DNA of 64,000 bases, from NCBI GenBank assembly GCA_037127315.1, contig JBBBDQ010001688.1:1936001-2000000 (forward strand), given 5' to 3'. Shown in pieces: positions 11,020 through 23,100 of this stretch. The DNA is from Ascarosepion bandense (lineage: Eukaryota > Mollusca > Cephalopoda > Sepiida > Sepiidae). A program made the position numbers and the translations under genes. The notes below the pieces were generated by a model that was not told the origin of the DNA, searched no databases, and worked only from the letters and a program-made list of their open reading frames with translations. Within the stretch, counting starts at the first letter, position 1, and every line of letters starts with the position of its first letter.

Positions 11020-11245
11020 TCCCTTGCGTAGAGCCTCTTCTGGTAGTCATAAGTTATCTCCCTCTAACCCTGTAAGTTATTTGTTCACCACTGCTGTAGC
11101 TTGGTATTTTACTCACAACTCTTTGGGTCAAGTCACAGGAACTAACCAATGTCTATATCCACTGGGCCATGTGTCCTTAAGGACAATTGAATTTTTGGGA
11201 CTTATAAACCTAATGTTCAGTAACCCTTTTTTTAACAAAGTTAAT
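11020..11245 (+). other. Unassigned sequence of mixed composition
   Basis: An 80-codon frame (MRRASSGSHKLSPSNPVSYL...) lies here with higher GC than its surroundings. It sits between a family A repeat and a minisatellite, so it is more likely part of an unrecognised repeat than a gene. I do not recognise the protein. Confidence 0.25.
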
Positions 11246-11250
11246 ATTGT

Positions 11251-11489
11251 AATTTTTTTATGTTAATTGTTTTCTCTAGTATTTTTTATGTTAATTGTTT
11301 TCTCTAGTATTTTTTGATGTTATGGTTTTTTCAAATATTTTTTGATGTTATGGTTTTTTCTAGTATTTTTTGATGTTAATGGTTTTTTTCTAGTATTTTT
11401 TGATGTTAATGGTTTTTTTCTAGTATTTTTTGATGTTAATGGTTTTTTTCTAGTATTTTTTGATGTTAATGGTTTTTTCTAGTATTTTT
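11251..11489. repeat. Minisatellite, ~28-31-bp unit, about eight copies
   Basis: The unit reads approximately TCTAGTATTTTTTGATGTTA followed by (A)TGGTTTTTT. The first copies have AATTGTTTTC in place of ATGGTTTTTT, and later copies are almost identical to one another, which suggests recent expansion at the 3' side. Confidence 0.9.
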
Positions 11490-11577
11490 TACCAGAGCTC
11501 ATATTGCAATTTTTGACACTAATTGGAGTGCCAGAAAAAATCATTAGTGTCAAAATTGCAGTAAAAAATACTAGAGA
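11478..11577. repeat. Inverted repeat at the end of the minisatellite
   Basis: The left arm (11478-11523) has CTAGTATTTTTTAC, a 12-base interruption, and TTGCAATTTTTGACACTAAT. The right arm (11543-11577) has ATTAGTGTCAAAATTGCAGT and AAAAAATACTAGAG. The arms pair except for the interruption and one indel. The minisatellite unit begins with the same CTAGTATTTTTT, so the array seems to have grown from one end of this hairpin. Confidence 0.75.
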
Positions 11578-11579
11578 AA

Positions 11580-12448
11580 TTGCAAGATTTTGAAAACCGT
11601 GAATTAAGTTTAAGTTTTGTTTACAAATGTGTTGATTGCCAAAAAATTGAAAGATTAAAAAGAAAAATTAAAAAACCTTGTATTCCAATCAATATAATTT
11701 CTGTTTGAGTATTCTGCCTGCTAGAAATAATAAATTTAATCATTTAGCTTTCAATTAAAATTAAAATAAGTTTCAAGAAAACTTTTATTTTTAAAAATTC
11801 AATTTAAAAGTTAGTGATAGAAAATGAGTAGAGGTACCTAAAACATAAGTACGTAAAAAAACACAGCTAAGCTGTTTTAATATTTGTAATTTACACTACA
11901 GTAATTATTTTCACCAGGTTTCAAATCTGTACATCCTTGGAGCTATGAATCTCAAAATTTTGTTGAAAGTCTTTATTTAGCAAAAAACACAAAAACTGCA
12001 GTGAAATGTCAGGCTGCTCTGATCTTAGAACTAAAGATACAGAGATGTAATTTGGTTTTATGAAATTTCAAGGATCACCTGTGGTGAATATTCCTGATTT
12101 TTTATTTCCTATGTCCATAGGTTATTTTGGAATTATCATTTTAATTTGGTACAAATTTTATATAAACACCACCCATACGATATAATAAAAATAAAAGAAA
12201 TTAACATGCACATATACAAAAACAGTGTGTGTGACACACACGAACACCTTTACTTACTAACTGCTAAAAAAATGTATGTTCCCACTTAAACACATGGGAC
12301 AGTTGGGACTTTCACTTTTTAATACTTCTTCATAAAATGCAAGATTTTTAGTTGGAGGGTGTGAGTGTGAGAGAAGAATTTATAATTTATTTATTGTGTA
12401 AGTGTACTGTATTATTATACATACAATCATGCACACATATTTCAGATG
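11580..12448. other. AT-rich sequence, nothing supported
   Basis: No credible frame. The strand is rich in A/T homopolymers. A short direct duplication of GTGTGT/ACACAC lies near 12225-12245. Confidence 0.4.
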
Positions 12449-12577
12449 TTCCAAAGGGACGTTGAAAAGTTCAAGAATGTATCAAGAAATCCTAAAAAAA
12501 AAAAAAAAACTTTGGTCATTTGATCAGATTTTTTTTTTAAGTGGGTCGAGTAGAGAACTTTTCAGCACCCCTTCGTA
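12449..12577. mobile_element. Short MITE with mariner-like inverted ends
   Basis: The left end has CCAAAGGGACGTTGAAAAGT and the right end, read on the minus strand, has TACGAAGGGGTGCTGAAAAG. They align over about 22 bp with GGG..GTTGAAAAGTTC / GGGGTGCTGAAAAGTTC. The interior is only ~85 bp, with an A run and a T run facing each other, so the whole can fold back. The ends resemble mariner-type termini. There is no coding capacity. Confidence 0.65.
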
Positions 12578-12770
12578 GGCAACCAGTGTCCTCCGTGTTT
12601 TAAAAATACCACGTTAGTAAGTAGCTGCTGCTCTTGGTGTTACTGTTATCACTTTGAGTTTGTCTTGATGTCTTCCTATGTTTGTTTTTTTTACAATTTA
12701 CATATTCATAAGCATTGAACAAACACTTTTTTCTTTTCATTGTTTGTACAACATAATAAATTTTACACAC

Positions 12771-12795
12771 ACATATATATATATATATATATATG
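12771..12795. repeat. (TA)n microsatellite
   Basis: Uninterrupted TA units following CACACA. Confidence 0.9.
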
Positions 12796-13448
12796 AGAGA
12801 AAAAGAGCATAGACCTTTGTAACTTGTTTCTTCCCACTCACAGTTGGAAAAATTGTATTATACTGCAATTATTTTTTCCACCAGGGTGGTTCCCTGTCTC
12901 TGTTCATTGCTGCCCTAGCAAGGGTTTCCTGTCTCAACTAGAGCTCGCCAGCCCGCGGCAGAAATGTTACTTGGCTTATTGTAGCTAATATCGGCCAGTG
13001 AAGCCTCTTTATTGATTGTTTTCATTTGCCAGGGAGCTGAAGAACTGAATATATATAGTTGCTTCACAAAGGTCAAACTATCTATATTTAGAAACTCTCG
13101 GCCATTAATAGCTTGTTCCCTCGACAAGAAATAGCATAAATATCGTTCGGGAATTGTAACCACTAAAAATGAGAGAGGGGTGCCAGTTGTTGTGTTGGGA
13201 GATTTTGCTTTTTCAAGCATTTTTCTTTGTTTAAGGATCTTTTTTTTTAAAATTAACAATCTAAAAAAGAAAACAATAATTAAGTGGATTTTCATTAAAT
13301 TAATGTAACTTAATGATTGTTGCTTTATTTTCATTTAAAACAAAGAAATAACTCTGATTCTCTGTCATCCTGGCTGGTGATGAATGTTGATCACCCCTAT
13401 GGCTTGTTGACTAATAGACTGTGCCAGTCACTCCCCCTCTCTCTTTGT

Positions 13449-13472
13449 TGCGTGTGTATGTATGTATGTATG
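13449..13472. repeat. (TATG)n microsatellite
   Basis: Tetranucleotide run in TGTGTATGTATGTATGTATG. Confidence 0.85.
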
Positions 13473-16018
13473 TGATGCATTAATCTATCTCTGTAATGCT
13501 CTGAGCTATGCGTTTTTTAAACACGATTGTTTCTGGACGTTTGTACTGGTGACTGAATATGACCACTGCTGGTACTGCCAGGTAGGTGAATCAAGATGAA
13601 AAATGCTGTTCAGTTAAAAACAAAAAAAACAACCACCTAGAAATGTCATATCTCTTTACACGCTCATTATTACAAACAAAGTTTAAACTCAACATTTGTG
13701 CTCACCCCTCTCTATCAAGCAAGAAAGACATTTAACGACAAGTGTTTTACTTTATTATTATTTTGTTGTTTGTAACTTTTTGCAATATTCATATTTCTTC
13801 CTCTGTCGGGACTTGCAATTATTTTTGAAGTCCTTGTTTTTTCCTCCTGTACACTTGAAAGTATTTATTAACCATAACATTACTTTTCGCTTGTTTCTCA
13901 GATCTCTTTTTCATTATTACTCTTTTAGTCTTTTTCCTTGGATTTACCAAAATATTGATCCGACTAAAAAGTTTTTTTCTTGTAAAATAAATTTTGATCA
14001 TTTTTTTTTTTTAACTCTAAGCAAAAACTTTGCTGGTTAAAGACGAAAAAAAATACTCAGACAAAAACCGAACTTAAATACTACTAGCTAGTCACTAACA
14101 AACTAGTCGTTCTCTTATTTCCATGGCAAATCAACCTCTTTTCCTTCACCCTATAAACTCCACCCTTCTTGTTTGTGATAGTCGTACTAATAGCAGATCT
14201 TCAGCATCCAATGGTTCCTAGTGTTTTTTCCCTAGAATTCTAAACATTTACAATTATTGTATCTACACTCTTTCTCTCTCCACTCATCCGGCAGTCGTGA
14301 GGGTTTTTTGTTTTGTTTTTATAACATTTTAATTTTCTAGTTTCGTCTTTGCTGAATTTATAAGTAAACAGATGTACTTTTTTTTTTTTTTAAGATCCAA
14401 AAATAAACTTATGGGAAACAGATAACATTTGAAATGAGAATATACGTTTTTGTAAACATCTGTAGAATAGAGGATATTGATCCACATTTAGTTTGCTTGA
14501 AAAAAGAAATCCATAGTCCATATTGACAATTTAATTTGTAGCTTGTTAATTCGTATATTTTAGCTTTATTTTCTTTATTCCTGACTTGTACTCTGGCTAT
14601 GATGAGGAAAATAGGAAAGAGTGGCTTTTTAGTTGGTAACTGAATTTTTTTTTTTTTTTTTTATTCCTACTTCTCACTTGAATTGAACATAACTATAATA
14701 TCAGAAAGAGATAGACTGTTAAAGAGGAGGATGGTTAATCGGCCGGTCGTGAAAACAAATCTTAATTCCCTTTCTGTCTGTTTTGAAATTAGCAGGAGCC
14801 AAGCTTGAAGTTGCTTTCTCCTCTTATTCGAAACTGTTCATAATCTTCCTTGTTGTTAGGGTCGGAAAAATCATCTTTCACTTTGACTTTGTGTGTGCAT
14901 ATGGACATGCAGAAATACACACGCATATGTAAATAAAAAAAAAAAACTACACGCACACGTGTATAAAAATGGTTGAGTCCTTTTCCTGCCTACTTACTGT
15001 TCTCTATCTCTTTTACTCTTCGTGTTCGATTTTTTTCTTTTTTGCTGGGAGGAGGGGGTCATACATTTTTTTACCCTTGGCTCATAATGTAAATTTGATC
15101 TTTAAAACGAAATGGCCTACACGAAAAAATCTAATTTGAATTTTACCATTATATTTTGTTGTACGCATCACGGCTAAGTAATCGAGTAACTATAAGTGTT
15201 TGTTTTTATTTGAGAAGAAGAAAAAAACAACAAAAATGCATACAGGCTATATGATGAAAGATTTTTTTTTAAATCTATATAACTTCGTTCAAAGTTTATT
15301 AAAATGTTTGAAAACGTGATTAATCCCGTAAGAAGTCAAAATAGCGAATTGTGATTTGGTGTTTGTTTTTTGTTTTTTTACAATACCCTTTGGGAATTTT
15401 TTATCGCGTTAATTACGCAAACAAGTTTTAAATTGTGATTTCATTTAAAAATGTAATTAAAAAAATATTTAAAAAAATGAAACTTCTCGCGCAATAAGTG
15501 AATTTTAAACCTACCCTTTTTTCACGTTAGGTACACAGTTGTTTATCAATTTATCTGTTGCTGAGTTGCATGTTTAATCAATCGTATAGGCTAATCATTT
15601 ACAATTTTTTCATTATCAAAAACTTAAAATTGATTCGGGAAAGGGAAGGAAAAAGTTTATTTTCAAATAGTTTAAATTTTAAATTTATTACGCGTCTTTT
15701 TCTTTTTATACCAGTTGCTTCTTTTCTCGATGACAAACCTCGGTGTTTTTAAAATGCAAATCGAAACTTCCATGTATTCTTTATTAATTTTTAATAACAT
15801 TAAAGAATCTTTAGTTTACAGCTGTCTGATTTAATCAGTAACTACTTTGACTAAAAGCATCGTTGGAAAAATGAATTCGTTTTTCTACCGGCACATCTCT
15901 TGTTACACTTACAGGGTTGTTAAGAAAGGAAGGTCAACCCCACCTACTTCAAACATAGACTACACACCTAGATTGACGGAAGAACGACGAAAATAACGTA
16001 AACTTCGTTTTCTTCCGT

Positions 16019-16047
16019 GTATGTATATATATATATATATATATATA
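16019..16047. repeat. (TA)n microsatellite
   Basis: About 13 TA units. Confidence 0.9.
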
Positions 16048-17984
16048 ATGAAACACTATGTAACAGTTGGAATAAAAAAAAGTATATTGATATGTTTTTT
16101 TGTTTTTTTTTTTTCCTCACACGGGTAGATTCTCTAGACTTAAACTAGTTTAATAACCTAGTTAAAAAACGTTTGACTTGATATCTCGTGTATTTCTGCG
16201 TCTGGTGTAAGATGTTTCCTTAATTTGTGCTGTGGGAAGTGTTCATTGCAAAAATGGCGGTTTATTCATTTGAAAAGATCACGACAAATTCCTTCTTGCG
16301 TATATTCTATTTTCAATAAATTACCCTTTTTTTTTCTTTTTTTTTTTCCATTTAGCAAAAAAAGAGATCTAACCCTGAATCATCGATGTGTACTGTGATT
16401 AAATTTTTAAAAAAAGGTTTTGCTGTGTGAGGTATAATAAAAATTTTGATTTTAAATTGGCACTCAAATCAACGTCAAAAAAAATGTTAAATTCTTAAAT
16501 TAAAACTTAAAACAACAATTTTTTATGCGCGCTGTTACAAGATTTTTTTTGTGGTGAAGGGGTAAAAATTTTATTTGTTGATCTCGTCAATTTTCAGTTA
16601 TCTGATGTATCTTTCTGTATGAATTTTTCAAAAACAAAAAGCATCTGGTACCTAGTTTGAAGGTTTAAAAATAAAAACTTCACAGCTGGAAAACAAAACA
16701 AGTGCTTGTCTTGCGGCTTTTGGTTTCTTATTTTTGTAGCAGCACAAGAAACATGGCGCATAAAATGCCCCCTCCCCACACATACACCATTATTCCCCTT
16801 TCTTTTTCTCTCATTTTTTCTTTCTCGAAAAAGTGTAAACAAATATTTTCAACATATTTAATTTTAAACGGACAGTAATGATTTTTACAGAAAATGATAA
16901 AGAACTGTTCTTTAACTTTACTTTATCAAAAATTAAAGCTCTTTTAAAATCATATTCCTTAAATCTGAATTATAATTCGTCTTCTCGCACTTGAAAAACA
17001 AATATGAAGCAAGTGTTTTTTTTTTCTCTAAGAGCTTATGCACAGACAATTCAATCAATGAACTTTAACAATGTTTGCTGAATAACTCACAAGTCACAAT
17101 TATAGAAAAATGATATTTAATTTAATTTATTCTGCCAATAGCTTGGTAAGTAAAAGTTTGTAAAAAAAAAAAAAAATGTAGTATTGTAGGCTAGACTAAA
17201 AGATTCTTTTAAGAATGAAGAATTTTTAAGAACTTCCTTCCTAAATTTAAAACTTTATAAATTATAATTATTTTAATATCGTATTTCTGATAAAATTATT
17301 AATAAAAGTACACTCAATTTTTTAGCTTAAAAATACAAATGTCTTGAATTATGCGTTAGTTCTGCAACCACAAGAGAATTTCGTACTATTTTTAGCTTAA
17401 GACCAAAGGGAAGCATAATTTAAAGATTATGTAGCATTTGTATTCAAAGTGAGATGGGTCTTACCTGCCTCGAAAACCGGCATTAGACATGGCTTGGTTA
17501 TTTACTAAATGTGTGAGTCTTTTTCAACACATGGCCACAAATTATGAGCGAATGGACAGCGAGACTAGTTTTTTTTACACACAGAATGTTTATACTAAAA
17601 AACGTGCATCAATAAGTCCGTAGCTAAATAATGAAAAATATTTTAATTTTTTAAATAACTATATTTTTCAGTATAATCTTTCTTTGTCAATGAACTTTCA
17701 ATGGTTTTTACTTAATAGTTACGATAAACAATTGTTCAAAATTGTTCATATCAACATTCGGCTGCGGCATATCAGGCCATGAACTTTTAACTGTTCCTGC
17801 TTCACACACTATTTTATTGTACTTTTTTTCCTTTTACTACAGGTAACCGTAGAAAAAGTTCCTAGAAAAGTTATGCATGTTTTTACGGGGAGAATAACTT
17901 TGGTTAATTTAATTCACTCACACTGTCTCCAACAAAGGGCATTTGGCTCTAAAACCGATTCATTTGTTTGTTTTTTTTTTTTAT

Positions 17985-18430
17985 TTTAAGTTCTTACAAA
18001 AAATAATAATAATAATTGCCGAACTTTATTAAAACTTTCAGAACTTGTTCACAATTGAATTAATTTTTTTTGAAACACCACTACTGAATTTCATGAAATT
18101 TTAATTTTGATAAATTAGATAGATTTATATCCGAAGTTTTTTTTTCTCTTAAAAGCAATAATCCCTGGAGAATGTAATTGTAAGTAATTACCAATTATTT
18201 TTATTTTTCTCAAACTGCTACTTATTTTCAAAAAAACTCTGCTCCGCATCGTAAAATAAAAAATGCAATAAAACTATATATTATTATCTAATTGGAAATG
18301 TTGCTTTTCTAAATGAGATTTATTAATGATACTGTTGACTTTAAAAAAATTGGATGAATAATGAATTTATATCTTTCAAAATTCTGCATTCCGGTGAATG
18401 TTAAGTGAATAAAACTATATTTATTAATCA
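17985..18430 (+). repeat. Dispersed repeat family B, 3' part
   Basis: It aligns with 63600-64000. CAGAACTTGTTCACAATTGAAT matches CAGAACTTATTCACCAATGAAT, and TCTGCTC(C/T)G...AATAAAACTAT...TTA(A)TTAGAAA matches near 18240-18310 and 63890-63960. It overlaps the family at the half not present in the copy at 10622. Confidence 0.65.
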
Positions 18431-18774
18431 AAAATTAAATTTTGAACCAAGATTCTTTTTTAAAATAACTTATTTTTTTTTATTTTTAAAATATTATATA
18501 ACGTCTCCCTTTTTTCTTTTTATTTTTTAAAGTATGGTCAACCATGTACGACATTTAGCAGAAAATAATGGTGATGGCTATAGTAACTTTAAGTCAACAT
18601 TCCTAGATTACGGAGAATATTTTCCATCATTTTCAAGATGTTACATGGACCAATTGATAAATGTTGGTTGAATCCAGTGACTTGATCCAAAGAGTTGAGA
18701 GTTCAAAACCTGTCTATAAAAACTAAAGGAAGATAACTAAATAGAAGAGGCATGACTCATGAAACTAGAACAAT

Positions 18775-18895
18775 CTACCCCGGTAGATGAAATGAAAGGT
18801 TCAGTTCAAAATTCCAATAGAAGGTCGGATCGTATAATGACCGAAACGTCGTGAATATGGCACCGATGATTAGCAATCCGAATAATGTAAATAAA
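18775..18895 (+). repeat. Dispersed repeat family A (clearest stem)
   Basis: The order of blocks is GTTCAGTTCAAAATTCCAAT, then GAAGGTCGGATCGTATAATG with ACCGAAACGTCGTGAATATG, then a degraded AACAAAGATGAGGACAATA block, then AATCCGAATAATGTAAATAA. Within the core, GGTC (18823-18826) can pair with GACC (18839-18842) around a 12-base loop, placing GAAG directly before the stem and GAAAC directly after it. The family is 120-140 bp and non-coding. I infer it is either a small non-autonomous element or the end of a larger retroelement. Confidence 0.75.
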
Positions 18896-18899
18896 TTAA

Positions 18900-21140
18900 A
18901 GCAAATACTTAATATTTAAAAAGAAAATATGCAAAAGTTCCAGTAAAAAAAACAAAAAAAAACTCTTGAATTTATGCTTTTCAATTTTATCCCTCCGTAA
19001 TTACTTTGAGTTTGACCTTGGTTTTACCAAAATCATCTACAATTTTCAATCACGATCGGTGAAGATGTGTCGGAGTAATCTGAATTTTTCTTTTAAAATT
19101 AACGTTTTTATCTAGTGACATGAATAAAATTAATTTACCAACGTTGTAAGCATAGCACAATATGGAGAGTATGTACATGCGACTTGTACCAGAAATTGTC
19201 CAGATCTCATGGCACGCATCAGGTTTTGATCCTTTCTCTTGAAATGCAGTCTTGGCGGTGCTGAGAGTTCCTGGGACTGGACTTTAGAAAAGGTCGCGAA
19301 AAATGGTTTAAATTTTAATTATAATGAATGAGTAGAAACTATGAATACGTGAAAAAGTTCTAAAACATTCTTTAAATTTACAAAATTTTCTGCAAAAATT
19401 CGGTATTTCTTTTTTTATTCCGTCTGTACACAAAATTCATTTTGTCTTTGTCTTAAAAAAGCTAGATGTTTAGAAATCAAAAAGAAAAATTAAGCGAATT
19501 TCTTTGAAAAATTGGACAGATGAGGAAAAATGCATTTGGACTGGAGGATGTTAATAAAATACTATATTCTACGAAAATTGAGTTGAAGTGTAGTATTCTG
19601 TAGGTGCTTTAAAAATAATGTTACGAGTCAAACACGTTACATTTTTTCCTTTTTTAATAAACATAAGACAAAAATAATAAAATAATTATTTTAAATACTA
19701 TCACCAATAAAATTTTTGTCACGTTTTAATTTGAGCACGCATGTAGCTACCATAAACTCAGAGGTAATGTCGGAATAAAAACAAAACATTATGAAAGTGA
19801 ATTCACTGCTTATCACGGAAGATATTTTGAAATGGAGATTACTCAAAAAGCGATTTTGGGATTCGCCTTGAGATGATTATATTCAATTTCAAACGAACAG
19901 CTATGTCTTCATTGTTTTGTGCAAAATTTTACTGTTGAATGTGGATCGGCGGAAATAAAATTAGCCCAGGGCCAAAGTTAACCTCACCTTGTTTAGTGCA
20001 CGTAATTATCTTGCAATTACGTGATATTTTTTTAATGATGTAAACAAATAGTTGATGAGTTAGTCAGCAGTTGAAGAAAAGAGGATTTTAGCCTTCAGCT
20101 GCAAACCTTGTAGTAGACAGACTGACTGCAAACAAAAAGGGTCATGGCTTGAAAATGTAGAACAACATTTTGGTAACAATAACAATAATCACAACACAAT
20201 GTCTCATCTGTATGATTGAAGTGTAGAAAGACATCGGTTCATAGGGTAACAAGATTGTGTGTGTAAGGAGGGACAGCTGATAAGTTTTCAGAACGACCCA
20301 CTTCTTAAAATCAGCATTTCAATAACTATGATTGATTTGGTGAAATGGGTCGATTCGAGAACCTTTCATCTTCCCCCCCCCCACTTTTTTTTCCACTTTT
20401 CAAAGGCAAAGGGACATTGCATTTAAAAATGTGCATGAGATAATTATGGCGACAGGATACCATCAACACAACTAAATTAGTTTTAGGCATAGAAATATCC
20501 ATAATGTAAGAAGTGAACTGCCTAATTTTCAAGAGTTGCATTTTGAAAAACTGAAAATGCTGGTCTGGTGCATTAGTTTCCTTACAAACTGTCATTGCGT
20601 ACAACTTTGTGAAAGCACTGAAAAAGGAAAATGTGTGTTTAGAACTTCGATTGAAATAATAGAACAGATTATTTGAAGTAATTACTGATTTTGTTAATAT
20701 GGAATTATTAATATTAATTAAAATCGTAGTTTTAAGGTTTCATGGAATATTGATACTGCATATGGACTTGACTTGAAAATTTATTGTATGTACTCATAAC
20801 GAAAAATAATCGCAATTTTTTTGTCCCTGCCTCATTTATTGTTGCTTGATCATAAGTAAAATTAAAATAAAATATATTCTTGCTTCAACAAACGTTCATT
20901 TACTTGACGTTGAACACTTATTTAAAGATTTGACAACGTTTCCTCTTTTTTTTTTTTTTACTCAACTGCCTTGTGTATCCATGTGGTGCGATTCATCGAA
21001 TTGATTTAAGGGAAAAAAAGTTATAATCTTTCTACTTTTTAAGATTGAGATTTCAATACTGCTTATTTTAAGCAGTTTTGAAATATCGGATAATCAATGT
21101 AACATTTTTAATACAAAAAAAAAACTGAGAATATTGAATT
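18900..21140. other. AT-rich sequence, no gene supported
   Basis: No credible frame or TE protein. It contains a dyad, CACGTAATT/AATTACGTG, at 19999-20023, and a C10 tract at 20373-20382. Confidence 0.45.
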
Positions 21141-21144
21141 AAAA

Positions 21145-21193
21145 AATGTTTTTATCAAAGTCATAAAAATTTTATGACTTTGATAAAAACATT
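21145..21193. repeat. Perfect palindrome, 24-bp arms, 1-base spacer
   Basis: The left arm is 21145-21168 (AATGTTTTTATCAAAGTCAT + AAAA), the centre is A at 21169, and the right arm is 21170-21193. All 24 base pairs match. Confidence 0.95.
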
Positions 21194-23100
21194 ATTACTC
21201 GGTTATTTGAAAATTTAACTGTCAATTGCCAAACTATAAGACGGGTTGCTGAAGACTCGGGTACTCGGCTCGACCCACATTCGAAAATCTTTATCACAGA
21301 GTAAATTTTTTTTCTCCTTTCTTGGTTGTGCCGAGAACTTCTCAGTACATGTTGTGTATGGTGGGTGTTAGTGTAGTTTAAATGCTTCCTCCCTTTACCC
21401 ACATGAAATCTTAACATTATCTATTCTAAACTTAAAAAAAAAAAAAAAATAAGTCACTTAACTCAATGATTCTTCTCCAACACTTCAGTTAAGTTCGCAG
21501 CCTGATACGGTGTCAGCTGAAATTCTCGCCCTAGCTTGAAGTTTTCATCCGTGATTCACCATTGAACATGAATGAAAATAATTTCAATGCTTAAATTGAA
21601 ATTAAAGTTAAATGTGCAAAAACAATTTTTTTTTCCTCAGAATTATTGGTATAAAATTTTTCTCGACTAGTAAAAAAATTAAACTATCAAGTTTTTCCTT
21701 TTTAAGCCCAGATACTCTTAGTTTTGAGTTTTTTGTTTTATTTAAAAAAAAAAAAAAAGTCAAGAAACAACTAACCCAAATGATCAGTCGATTTCTAGGA
21801 ACACTACTTCAAAAAAAAAAAAAAGACTTGACTTTAAGAAAATTTGAAAATATCAAACAAAAATTAAAACTTTTTGGTGAAGTGAGGTGAACTTAAAAGA
21901 AATAATCAGTAGATTGGCTATTAGTATTATAGTCGGGATTTACCTTGCTTTTGAGAACAAAAGGAAGAAGAAAAAAAGTAAACAAAGTTAATGTCTGCTT
22001 TTAGTGTAAGGAAGTCTGGCGGATGTTTCTAATAGTGGTTGGTTAAAAATGGAGTCTGTGAATCTCGAAAAATGATGTCAGCCCAGCTGGGCGAAAAACA
22101 TTCCGAATATTTTAACTCTTAGAGAGAAAAGGAGGTTGTGGGGGGCATAAATAAAAAGCATTTAGTCAGTAGCTTGCAACTAAAAGTGGTGTGTGTTTGC
22201 TAGATAACAGCATTTCCTTTTTATTAAAAAAAAAAAAATGGTTCAGGGGAAATCTCGTAATTGTTACACTCCCTTTTCTTTCACCATTCAGAGCTCACCT
22301 ACCCAATTTGATGTATAAAAGCAGAAAAAGATCTAATTTACTATGTGCGTAACAGGGGAGGGGGACGCAACAGTTTCTTTCCTGTTAAGAAATGCATTGT
22401 TTATTTTATGTAAGCGGAAAAAAAAAAAAAATTAAATGCTTTCTTTACGAGAGGCAGTCATGTTTACCTTTTTTTTGTGTGATACTTTTTTTAAACTGGT
22501 ATTTAAAACAAGCTTTTATTCAGAATGGTTGTGTATGTGTTGACTTAAAGAAACAAAAAATATCACTCTTCTGAGAGAGATGGAAAGAATCTTACCTCAA
22601 CCATTTTAGTTTTTAACGTAATTATAAAAAACAAAACTGCAATTTTAGATACTAATAGGTCATACTATCCTGAAAAATAATTTTGGACAGCAAAATCAAA
22701 TCTACTTTTAAAATACTTTGTCTACAAATACAATCATTGTAATGTACTTGTACTCTAGATTCACACGCATATTTGTAACGAAGTGCGTATACGGACAAAT
22801 ATTTATGAATCACGCGCATAAATACTTAAAAACTAAACTCTCTGTAGGTAGAGAACAAAATAAATAATCCATAAAAAATCTAATTTTCTTACTAAGGCAG
22901 CCGAAGGATAGGAATGAAAAGCAGTTGTATTTAAAAATATTTAGCTACGTCAAAATAAAAATGAATAATTTCTTTTATTCTCACTTAAAAATATTTTTGA
23001 ATTCTTAAACGCATGAATTATATATTAATTTTATTCCTTTATTTTAAGGAAAAAAATAATTCCCGCTTCTGGTTTGATCGTATTCTTGTTGAATCTCTAG
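21194..23100. other. AT-rich sequence, no gene supported
   Basis: Several poly(A) runs of 12-16 bases (21433, 21745, 21811, 22229). Open frames are K/F/L-rich and lack features. Confidence 0.45.

Larger units (their letters stand above)
12580..17984. other. TE-poor AT-rich block, no gene supported
   Basis: The longest open frames (139 codons minus at 12915-13334, 114 codons plus at 13696-14040) have compositions dictated by T-rich DNA and show no domain I recognise. Microsatellites occur at 12771-12795 (TA), 13449-13472 (TATG) and 16019-16047 (TA). The segment 12880-13600 is slightly richer in GC than its surroundings. I see no recognisable TE protein, in contrast to the flanking regions. 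Confidence 0.5.

Noticed and set aside
11251..11489. Regularly spaced repeats that might suggest a CRISPR array
   Set aside because: There are no unique spacers; the units are contiguous, and the genome is animal. It is a minisatellite.
12915..13334. 139-codon minus-strand open frame
   Set aside because: Hydrophobic and K/L-rich as expected from T-rich DNA; no domain, no splice context, no similarity that I recognise.
13696..14040. 114-codon plus-strand open frame rich in Phe/Leu/Tyr
   Set aside because: Composition follows poly(T) tracts; the complementary strand is also open, a sign of chance.
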